Shown here piece after piece: positions 44,942 to 51,761 of a stretch of DNA of 64,000 bases. Below the pieces are notes generated by a model, which had not been told where the DNA came from, did no database searches, and was given only the letters and a program-made list of their open reading frames with translations. Source of the stretch: Allocoleopsis franciscana PCC 7113 (GTDB lineage Bacteria; Cyanobacteriota; Cyanobacteriia; Cyanobacteriales; Coleofasciculaceae); the NCBI RefSeq assembly GCF_000317515.1, contig NC_019738.1, positions 4,056,001 to 4,120,000 on the forward strand, written 5' to 3'. Within the stretch, counting starts at the first letter, position 1, and the number at the start of each line of letters is the position of its first letter. Position numbers and translations under genes: made by a program.

Positions 44942-45524
44942 GTCATCACCTTATTTAAGACTTAAAACAATGCTTCGCTTAAACGAGTGCGGTCTGTATT
45001 TGCCATCAAAACTTTTCCGTACGCGGCAGCATAACTCAACGAATAACCCACACCCGATCGCACTGTCGGTGAGAAAAAGTGAGTTCTTTTTGTAAAGATT
45101 GGTAAATTCCCCTGTGATCGAGCGATGGAAAAAGAGCGATGCCTGCGGAAAGCAATGCTTACGCCTCTTTCACCCTCATCTCTTCCATAACGATGAAACC
45201 AACCTAACTGTTCGGTATACGCCTTGGCAGTCGGAAAAAGTCAGCATAAAGTCAGATAGAAAGTCGTAAAAAGTCAGATCCTCACAGCAGCTAGAATTAC
45301 GTCACTGTGCTTAAAAACTGGCTCACGACTCCACACGGCTGGAGAAAAAGCTAGCGCGATCTGTCTTAGCGGCAGCGCAAGCGCGATCGCTCAACCCTAA
45401 ATTGAAGCGGAAAGAAACGCGATCGCTCAATAGAGGTTGAGGTATCGGGGGAGTAGCTTTCGATTGGAAAATCTTAAGGGGAACTACCAGAGGAAAACCC
45501 CCTGGGATGAACTATTTAACGCCT
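44942..45524. other. HIP1-rich intergenic region before xisH
   Basis: About 580 bases, divergent between the amidase gene and xisH. It contains the left copy of a 31-bp direct repeat (45048-45078), several GCGATCGC octamers near 45385-45425, and a TCAGCATAAAGTCAG / AAAGTCGTAAAAAGTCAG set of AAGTCAG repeats at 45240-45277. No gene was recognised. Confidence 0.6.
45048..45078 (+). repeat. 31-bp direct repeat flanking xisHI, left copy
   Basis: Matches 46278-46308 at 28 of 31 positions (CCACACC, GATCGCACTGTC and GTGAGA blocks). The core CACTGTCGGTG is an imperfect dyad. The copies are exactly 1230 bases apart and lie on either side of the xisH-xisI pair. Confidence 0.8.
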
Positions 45525-45941
45525 ATGCCAGCCAGAGATATTTACTACGACGCTGTAAAAAATGCTCTCATCAAAGATGATTGGACAATTACCCACGATC
45601 CACTCAGTTTAAAATGGGGTAAGAAAGATATGTACGTTGACTTGGGAGCAGAGCAATTCCTAGCTGCCGAGAGAGCCGAACGCAAAATCGCCGTTGAAAT
45701 TAAGAGCTTTACAGGTCTATCTGAAATGAGTGACCTGGAGAAAGCTATCGGTCAGTATATTGTATATCATGACGTTCTAGCCCAAGTTGAACCTGACCGA
45801 GTACTTTATTTGGCAGTATCCGAAGAAGTTGCCAGGGGACTGTTTGAAGAACCGATTGGCGAGCTATTGTTAAGAAACAATCGCGTCCGTCTGTTAGTTT
45901 TCGAGCCTGATGCGGAGGCTATCGTCAAATGGATACCTTAG
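45525..45941 (+). CDS. xisH: XisH family protein (fdxN element excision controlling factor)
   Basis: A protein of 138 residues from the second Met, MPARDIYYDAVKNALIKDDW, the normal XisH N terminus; the longer frame adds six residues. It is a PD-(D/E)XK nuclease-fold protein: YVDLGAEQFLAAERAERKIAVEIKSF gives the D-E-x-K core, followed by DLEKAIGQYIVYHDVL. In Anabaena XisH helps XisF excise the fdxN element. Here no recombinase is next to it, so its role is open; such pairs are common and mobile in cyanobacteria. It overlaps xisI by 13 bases. Confidence 0.93.
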   Translation: MPARDIYYDAVKNALIKDDWTITHDPLSLKWGKKDMYVDLGAEQFLAAERAERKIAVEIKSFTGLSEMSDLEKAIGQYIVYHDVLAQVEPDRVLYLAVSEEVARGLFEEPIGELLLRNNRVRLLVFEPDAEAIVKWIP

Positions 45942-46264
45942 AGCAAGAACGGCAGATTATCCAAAAAATCATCTCCGAATACGCGCAAATTCCTTATGCT
46001 CACGGAGAGATCGAACGACATACCGTGTTTGACCGCGACTGCGATCGCTACCTATTGATGATAGTTGGATGGGAGGGAGTTTCTCAGGTTCACGGCTGTA
46101 TCATTCATGTCGAGATTATCGACGGCAAAATCTGGATTCATCGAGATGGTACGGAAGATGGCATCGCTAGCGAACTACTAGAGGCAGGTATCCCCAAAGA
46201 GCGCATTGTTCTAGGTTTTAAATCACCTCGGATGAGGAAACATACAGGGTTTGCAGTGGCTTGA
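45929..46264 (+). CDS. xisI: XisI family protein (fdxN element excision controlling factor)
   Basis: A 111-residue XisI protein with the standard order QIIQKIISEYAQIPYAHGEIE, DRDCDRYLLMIVGWEG, RVHGCI-like HGCIIHVEIIDGKIWIHRDGTEDGIA, LLEAGIPKERIVLGFKSPRMRKHT. It is the obligate companion of XisH and translationally coupled to it. Its function is known only from the Anabaena fdxN excision work. Direct repeats bracket the pair. Confidence 0.93.
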   Translation: MDTLEQERQIIQKIISEYAQIPYAHGEIERHTVFDRDCDRYLLMIVGWEGVSQVHGCIIHVEIIDGKIWIHRDGTEDGIASELLEAGIPKERIVLGFKSPRMRKHTGFAVA

Positions 46265-46277
46265 AACCTAATCAAAA

Positions 46278-46308
46278 CCACACCTGATCGCACTGTCAGT
46301 GAGATAAA
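46278..46308 (+). repeat. 31-bp direct repeat flanking xisHI, right copy
   Basis: Right partner of 45048-45078, starting 13 bases after the xisI stop codon. In this copy the core is a perfect dyad, CACTG-T-CAGTG (46291-46301), which looks like a protein-binding or recombination site. Confidence 0.8.
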
Positions 46309-46407
46309 ATAAAATACTCCGGAAGGAGGATGTAAATTTTAGATGTATTACTGTGAGACACCCTGAAAAATCCAGTAAATTTAAGACTTACGTCAAGATG
46401 ACTGGCA

Positions 46408-46722
46408 ATGACAGGACAAGAAGCGCTCACTTTCGTCGATACATTTTTACGCTTTGGTCACAAAAGGCAAAGACTCAATGACATTCAATCAGAAGTCTTT
46501 CTGCAAACTTGGGCTGGACTCTCCTATAAAGAGATTGCCCAGCAGTTAGGTTATCAACACGACTACATCAAACAAGTTGGTTCGCAACTGTGGCGAAGTC
46601 TCTCCCAAGCCTTCGGCGAACCCGTCTCGAAGCAAAATGTTAAAGCCGTTTTACGCCACTACCAACAAGAAACCTGCGCCCTCCCCGACACTCGTGGAAT
46701 ATCAAAAGCAGTGCTTTGCTAA
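46408..46722 (+). pseudogene. Solo vMAP-type helix-turn-helix domain, remnant of a large signalling protein
   Basis: A 104-residue frame whose first 85 residues (TGQEALTFVDTFLRFGHKRQ, QSEVFLQTWAGLSYKEIAQQ, YIKQVGSQLWRSLSQAFGE) match the N-terminal HTH domain (vWA-MoxR-associated protein type) found at the start of cyanobacterial AAA/NACHT-WD40 and CHAT-type proteins. Nothing of the expected ATPase or repeat domain follows; the frame ends in a short unrelated tail. It is therefore probably a truncated gene, although a free-standing HTH regulator cannot be excluded. Confidence 0.6.
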
Positions 46723-46813
46723 AAACATCATGGCTGACATAAAAGCTCAGTGGGCAATATTGAATGCATTAGGTGCCACTCCCTGAGCCAGCGAAATTGG
46801 AATTTGGGTTTAA

Positions 46814-47896
46814 TTACGGGGTATCGGACTTTTGGCTTAAGAGTCGGGAGAGTTGATTTTGCAGCTTTTCTCGCAGGTGTTGGGCATTTCGGTAAGCTTG
46901 CGATCGCCTGATAGTCGGTGGTGCAGCCATTTGTCCTTGGTGAACTTTCAACGCTGTTCCCCCTTCCGATGTTTCAGTTCTCACTGTCTGATCTGACCCT
47001 TCATCCGTCCAAGACTCATACAAAGGCTGAATGTAATAACTCAATCGGGTTCTCATCGCCCAAACCCCCATGGATGGAAAGAGTAAGAAGACAAACATCA
47101 ACGGTGAGATAGGTAGGAAGGGCAAAGAGACTCGTCTCGCTAATTTTTTGACATTCAACGCCCAAGGATGCAACGACTCACTGCCGAGGCAAAGCACTGG
47201 CAGAACAGGAAGATGGTAGCGATCGCACAGTTGAATAAAACTCGGATGAAACGTCTCCAACTGATAGCGCTTCGACCAACCTTTCCCTGGGCCATGTACG
47301 CCTTCGGGTGGATAAAGTAAAACGGTTTTGTGAGTCACTGCCGCTTCAAACTCATTCAGTTCTGCTCGCACACCCCCTAAAACCTGCGACCATCCAGGAG
47401 GTAACCACCAAATTACCCAAGGATGGTCAAATAACGAAACACTTGCCAGGGGTTGCACGACCCAACCGCGTGTATCAGCTAATAGATAAGCTAAGACGAT
47501 GAAGTCCCAAGGAAAACACATCCCCGCATGATTCATCGCTACCATCAATCGCTCAGTTTCAGGGAGATTTTCCGTTTGGTGTAATTCAGCCCGAAAATAA
47601 TACTGAACAATCGGTGCCACAATTTCATCCCGGAAGGCGTTCTGATAGTTTGGATCGAACTCAGCAACCGATGAACGAGGTGAACGACAACCCAAGCGTA
47701 ACCAGCGCAGCAGCAGCGCCAGGTAAAATCCCCCTGGAATCAGAAATAATGCATATTCCAACCCATTCCAGCCATCCGGATCAGCATGATAGTGTTGCCA
47801 ATGGCGGTTGAACAAAATCAGCCAACCTGGAGGATACCAGAGGCAAAACCAATCAAACCCGGTAAATCGATAAGAACGAACTGAGGATTGCTGCAT
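46814..47896 (-). CDS. Lysophospholipid acyltransferase family membrane protein
   Basis: A 360-residue PlsC-like acyltransferase. The acceptor motif region AMNHAGMCFPWDFIVLAYLL replaces the usual NHx4D with a spaced His...Asp, as in some plant-like and cyanobacterial members. LLYPPEGVHGPGKGWSKRYQLETF is the second conserved block. Hydrophobic segments lie at about 13-30, 45-65 and 270-295. It would transfer a fatty acyl group to glycerolipid. The Pro-rich C terminus after about residue 320 is extra. Confidence 0.82.
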   Translation of the reverse strand: MQQSSVRSYRFTGFDWFCLWYPPGWLILFNRHWQHYHADPDGWNGLEYALFLIPGGFYLALLLRWLRLGCRSPRSSVAEFDPNYQNAFRDEIVAPIVQYYFRAELHQTENLPETERLMVAMNHAGMCFPWDFIVLAYLLADTRGWVVQPLASVSLFDHPWVIWWLPPGWSQVLGGVRAELNEFEAAVTHKTVLLYPPEGVHGPGKGWSKRYQLETFHPSFIQLCDRYHLPVLPVLCLGSESLHPWALNVKKLARRVSLPFLPISPLMFVFLLFPSMGVWAMRTRLSYYIQPLYESWTDEGSDQTVRTETSEGGTALKVHQGQMAAPPTIRRSQAYRNAQHLREKLQNQLSRLLSQKSDTP

Positions 47897-47996
47897 TCGG
47901 TTGGATCGTCGCTATTGCTCGTGTCCTATCTTTATTGTGAATGAGCCATCAATACCTCTACCCGATAGCTGATCTTAATCGGCTTGGGGTAGCAAG

Positions 47997-49352
47997 CTAA
48001 AAACCAAAAGGATAAGTCTCCGGTGCTTCGCCTGATTCCCAGTGGGGAGTGCGCTCTAGGGGTTCTAAAGCTCGTGTTTGATCAAAGTGGATCATCACAT
48101 CAAATTGCTCGGATAGACGAGCCTTGAAGTAGTGGCTGACGCGCTCGCTTTGGGGAAGATAAATCACACCGATCGCACGTTCCAATCGTGGCTGACGCAG
48201 CCTCTCTCCAAGTTCATGGTTATCCCGCAGATTCAACCAGAATTGTGGCAACTCGGTAGCGTGAAACAAGGCTTCATAACTCCCTGACAACCCCGGACGA
48301 ACCCGCTTGCGCTGTGCCGGTGCCCCCCAATCGGAAGCCGCCGTAACAGTCCCCGTGTAGGTGCTGAAGCCGACTAATACAGCATCCTTGCCATACTGTT
48401 GACGCACCAATTGACCGACATTCAATTCTCCAGATGTCCCCATGTCTGTTGCGCGTGCATCCCCAAGGTGGGAGTTGTGTGCCCAGACAACGACTTTAGT
48501 ACGATTCCCTTGTCGATCCAAGTGAGCAACCAGGTGATCGAGAGTTTCCGCCATGTGGCGGTCGCGTAAATTCCACGACGAGACTCGCCCCCGAAACATC
48601 GAACGGTAGTATTCCTCCGCGTTCTTCACCAGCCGTGCATTTTGCTGGGCATAGAAAAACTCATCCTCTGCCACCTGACCATCTTGTTGCGAATACTCAA
48701 CCGTGCGGTGTTGCAATTCCTTTAGCTGGCTAATCGCTTCCTCTTTACAGGATGAACTCAAGCCAAAGCTGGCAGCATATCCATATGATTGGCTATCCTC
48801 GCCAAAATGTTCCAAGCAAGAATAGCGATACCGTGCCCTCTGAGCGGCTTCCGGGTCAATCTTGTCGAGATAGCCAAGAACAGCTTTGATGGACTCATAC
48901 ATGCTATAGAGGTCAAGCCCATAAAAGCCTGTCTGGGTAGCATTGGGTGGCAATGAGTGATTGTATTCACGTAGCCAATCCACGAAGTTGGTCACAACTG
49001 TATTACGCCACATCCAGGTGGGGAAGCGATCAAAGCCAGCCAGAGCATCGGTACTGGTCGCATCATCGTTCATCCCGCGCACATAGCGGTTCACGCGGTA
49101 GGCATCCGGCCAATCCGCCTCAACCGCCACAGCCGTAAAGCCTTTTTCCCGAATCAGCCGCTTAGTAATTTCAGCTCGTTGTTCATAGAATTCGTATGTA
49201 CCGTGAGACGCCTCACCGATCAGAACAAAGCGAGCATCACCCATTAAATCCATCAATAAGTCATAATCTTGAGCTACGCCTGTGAGTGGCTCAGCCGCCT
49301 GACGCACGACATCACTTATATTCGTTTTTGTGAAATCTAACATCGTTCTCAT
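47997..49352 (-). CDS. Erythromycin esterase family protein
   Basis: A 451-residue protein of the EreA/EreB-like superfamily. Motifs: FVLIGEASHGTYEFYEQRAEITK (catalytic Glu/His block at about 45-65), FTAVAVEADWPDAYRVNRYV, GFYGLDLYSMYESI, and VVVWAHNSHLGDA with conserved His residues (about 288-300). True macrolide esterases are a minority of this family; the pairing with a phosphoribosyltransferase gene is common and points to an unknown metabolic role. Twelve bases separate it from that upstream gene. Start may be the second Met (MLDFTKTN). Confidence 0.9.
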   Translation of the reverse strand: MRTMLDFTKTNISDVVRQAAEPLTGVAQDYDLLMDLMGDARFVLIGEASHGTYEFYEQRAEITKRLIREKGFTAVAVEADWPDAYRVNRYVRGMNDDATSTDALAGFDRFPTWMWRNTVVTNFVDWLREYNHSLPPNATQTGFYGLDLYSMYESIKAVLGYLDKIDPEAAQRARYRYSCLEHFGEDSQSYGYAASFGLSSSCKEEAISQLKELQHRTVEYSQQDGQVAEDEFFYAQQNARLVKNAEEYYRSMFRGRVSSWNLRDRHMAETLDHLVAHLDRQGNRTKVVVWAHNSHLGDARATDMGTSGELNVGQLVRQQYGKDAVLVGFSTYTGTVTAASDWGAPAQRKRVRPGLSGSYEALFHATELPQFWLNLRDNHELGERLRQPRLERAIGVIYLPQSERVSHYFKARLSEQFDVMIHFDQTRALEPLERTPHWESGEAPETYPFGF

Positions 49353-49363
49353 CCTTTGACGCT

Positions 49364-50038
49364 TTACAGCTGAGCCACTCCAACGGCTGAAGGTTGAGTC
49401 CTGGTTGTTGCCTGTTGGAGTAGGTCACGAACCTCTTGGTCTGTCGTTTGTGAAAAATTGTTGTACCAGTGACCAACGCTCTGGAAAGGAGAGGGTGTCA
49501 TGGCGCAGATCATTTCGTCTACCTCGGCTGCCAATTCCTGGCAGGTTTCCGGTGAAGAAATCGGTACAGCAACAACAATCCGAGTCGGTTGCTGTTGCCG
49601 AATCGCCTTGACGGCTGCACGCATGGTTGCACCTGTTGCTAGACCATCATCGACTACAATAACGGTGCATTCTTTTAGATTCGGGGCAAGACGGTCATCC
49701 CGATAAAGGCATTCTCTTCGTTCTAGCTCTTGCTGTTCTTGGGTTGCCACCTGATCGATGGTTACTTCAGAAAGATGAAGCGATCGCACCACTTCGTCAT
49801 TGAGAACTCGCACACCGCCAGAGGCAAGCGCCCCCATTGCCAACTCTTCTTGACCGGGTACACCCAGTTTGCGAACCAGAAAAATATTTAAGGGAACATG
49901 AAGCGTTTGGGCAACCTCAAAGGCGACGGGTACACCCCCTCTCGGTAGCGCCAACACTAAAACATCTGGACGGTTGGCATAGGCGGCTAGCTTCTCAGCC
50001 AGTTGTTGACCTGCCGCCCTCCGGTCTTTGAATAGCAT
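49364..50038 (-). CDS. Phosphoribosyltransferase
   Basis: A 224-residue type I phosphoribosyltransferase. The PRPP-binding motif is CTVIVVDDGLATGATMRAAV (about 132-151), preceded by LVLALPRGGVPVAFEVA and LVRKLGVPGQEELAMGA. Substrate base unknown. It is cotranscribed with the erythromycin-esterase-like gene; in other bacteria the two are even fused, so they probably act on one small molecule. Confidence 0.9.
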   Translation of the reverse strand: MLFKDRRAAGQQLAEKLAAYANRPDVLVLALPRGGVPVAFEVAQTLHVPLNIFLVRKLGVPGQEELAMGALASGGVRVLNDEVVRSLHLSEVTIDQVATQEQQELERRECLYRDDRLAPNLKECTVIVVDDGLATGATMRAAVKAIRQQQPTRIVVAVPISSPETCQELAAEVDEMICAMTPSPFQSVGHWYNNFSQTTDQEVRDLLQQATTRTQPSAVGVAQL

Positions 50039-50417
50039 GGTGATTACTGTTCCTTTTTTAGTGGACTTCTTCTGACATCCGGGTACAAAATTCCTGCTTA
50101 CTCGCTAGCGCTGCGTCCGCTTTGCTCACAACCAAGGAAGTCAGCTGCTACTTGTCCACAGGGGTAAATTCGGGGCGAACCGACCCTATTTCATCATTCA
50201 TCAGGAGCATTTGCCAAGTTCTGAGATGCGTGTAAATCCCGCAGCTTGGTTATCGCGCTTTTAAGCGGTTTGACAGCTTCTAACTCAGTTCCATCACTAT
50301 AAATAGCCTATTGATTAATTCTCTTCGCTCTATAGAAGGGGTTCCCTTCTCTCTTAAGAGATAGATAATATGAATAGGTAGAAATCCTAATTTTTAGAGA
50401 TTGCTAGCTCAACAGTT
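50039..50417. other. Intergenic region with two adjacent palindromes
   Basis: About 380 bases between mobA and the phosphoribosyltransferase gene. AGAAGGG (50334-50340) pairs with CCCTTCT (50344-50350), and the perfect palindrome CTCTTAAGAG follows immediately at 50351-50360. They may be the 3' end of the mobA transcript, though no T-run follows. No gene is seen. Confidence 0.55.
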
Positions 50418-51029
50418 TTATTGATAGGAAGCTAAGCGTTCTAAGTCAGCTGGAGTGTTGCAATTAAATAAGATTCGGGTATCCTGAATCATCAGTTCTT
50501 GCACTGGATGTTGCGCTAACCAAGACTGAAACGAGCGTCCTCCCTCGTTGATAAAGTCAAAGAGTATTGGCAGACACTGGCGTCTATAGAAACCACACAA
50601 CGGCTCCCAACCTTTAGCATGTCGCGGCAGCAGAGCAATGACATTTTTGTCCGTCTTTTCTAGCTGCGTTGCCCAATTTTGTAAAACGTTGACCTGTAGT
50701 TGGGGTAAATCGCAGGCGAGTAAGAGTACCCAATCGGTTTTAACTGGAGCCAGACCTTGAGCAAATCCTACGAGAGGGCCATGGGGTTCGGTTTGACCGG
50801 GTAAAGGAACTTCCTGTAGTAAACGGCACGCATTGGGTAAAAGGTTTTGGTAGCGCTCAGGCCAAGGGGTAACGACGTAGACTTCACTGGCACAGTGGAG
50901 AGCGACCTCACTAACCCGTCGCAGCAGCGGAATACCCTGGAGAGGAATCAAGGCTTTGTCCTGACCCATGCGAGAACTCTGCCCTCCAGCCAGGATAATC
51001 GCAGATAGTAATTCAGTCTTACTCATCAT
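50418..51029 (-). CDS. mobA: Molybdenum cofactor guanylyltransferase
   Basis: A 203-residue MobA that joins GMP from GTP to molybdopterin to give the bis-MGD cofactor of enzymes such as nitrate reductase. The nucleotide-binding signature LSAIILAGGQSSRMGQDKAL is at 5-24, and LLACDLPQLQVNVL carries the metal-binding Asp. GFYRRQCLPILFDFINEGGRSFQSWL is typical near the C terminus. The start codon directly abuts the stop codon of the upstream 102-residue gene, so the two are translationally coupled. Confidence 0.93.
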   Translation of the reverse strand: MMSKTELLSAIILAGGQSSRMGQDKALIPLQGIPLLRRVSEVALHCASEVYVVTPWPERYQNLLPNACRLLQEVPLPGQTEPHGPLVGFAQGLAPVKTDWVLLLACDLPQLQVNVLQNWATQLEKTDKNVIALLPRHAKGWEPLCGFYRRQCLPILFDFINEGGRSFQSWLAQHPVQELMIQDTRILFNCNTPADLERLASYQ

Positions 51030-51338
51030 TTAGGCCAGCACAGAAAGTTCATCCACCATGGTGAGCCGTCCTCGGCGAACCGCACGCAGTAGCCGATCAA
51101 TCACGCTACGTTCTTCTACGCCCAGGTTTTCCTCTAATAGAGCTGCCATTAGCCCATAACGGTCAGCTTGTGTGAGATAGCCAGAGAAACTAACTTGAGC
51201 AAATAGGTCAGACAGAGCACCGGGGAGAAGAACTGGAGATTGCATTACAACTGAGCCTAAACTCGATAACTCTAATATTCCCGAAACACGAGGAGTAATA
51301 CGTGACAATTCTCTAGTCAATTGAGTGAGACTGATCAC
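51030..51338 (-). CDS. Conserved hypothetical protein coupled to mobA
   Basis: A 102-residue soluble helical protein (MISLTQLTRELSRITPRV...) with no motif I recognise. Its stop codon touches the mobA start with no gap, so joint translation is likely. The coupling suggests a role in molybdenum cofactor or nitrate assimilation, but this is inference from position only. No NtcA-type GTAN8TAC box was found in the upstream stretch. Confidence 0.7.
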   Translation of the reverse strand: MISLTQLTRELSRITPRVSGILELSSLGSVVMQSPVLLPGALSDLFAQVSFSGYLTQADRYGLMAALLEENLGVEERSVIDRLLRAVRRGRLTMVDELSVLA

Positions 51339-51761
51339 ATCGACAAAAAATTTTGGATGGGATTTTCAGTACGAGCCAGATGTAATCCGGCAGCTAAGAC
51401 AGCCCTGATTTCTAGAGGAGAGAGCCGCTAAAACACGATAAAACTCGGTAGGATGGTAGTTTAGTTTATATGTATACTTCACCCTGGGCGTGGCGGGAAC
51501 GCTCACAGTTGTACTGTTTAGGTCAAAGCACGATACGCTCTTTGTGACACGTAGCTCAGCCAAGCGTAGCAAACTCTACTCCTAGCGTGACGCTAGCGCA
51601 CGGCTTTTAAAGGCGTTGGCGTGAAGCGGATGCAACAGTATGCAGCGTTAAGTCCACAGCACCATGTTCAAAAAACCTAGTGCACTACCAGCATCGCTTC
51701 TTACCAAAAAGTAGGAACTCGCTTTTCACCCGGCTCTTCCCCAAGACGTGAGGATACAGGA
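51339..51761. other. Divergent intergenic region with repeat fragment
   Basis: About 420 bases between the mobA operon and the diguanylate cyclase gene, presumably holding both promoters. It contains the reverse-complement copy of the 12-mer repeat (51585-51596) within the perfect dyad TAGCGT-G-ACGCTA (51583-51595). Frames at 51366-51572 and 51685-51927 look spurious. Confidence 0.55.
51585..51596 (-). repeat. Dispersed repeat core CTAGCGTCACGC, copy 3 (reverse)
   Basis: Reverse complement (GCGTGACGCTAG) of the 12-mer at 1630 and 11879. Here it lies in a longer palindrome, TAGCGTGACGCTA. Confidence 0.5.

Noticed and set aside
47997-49352. Macrolide resistance gene
   Set aside because: The esterase superfamily match is general, and pairing with a phosphoribosyltransferase argues for a metabolic rather than resistance role.
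51366-51572. 68-codon minus-strand frame upstream of the mobA operon
   Set aside because: No start signal and no family features; lies in promoter-like and repeat DNA.
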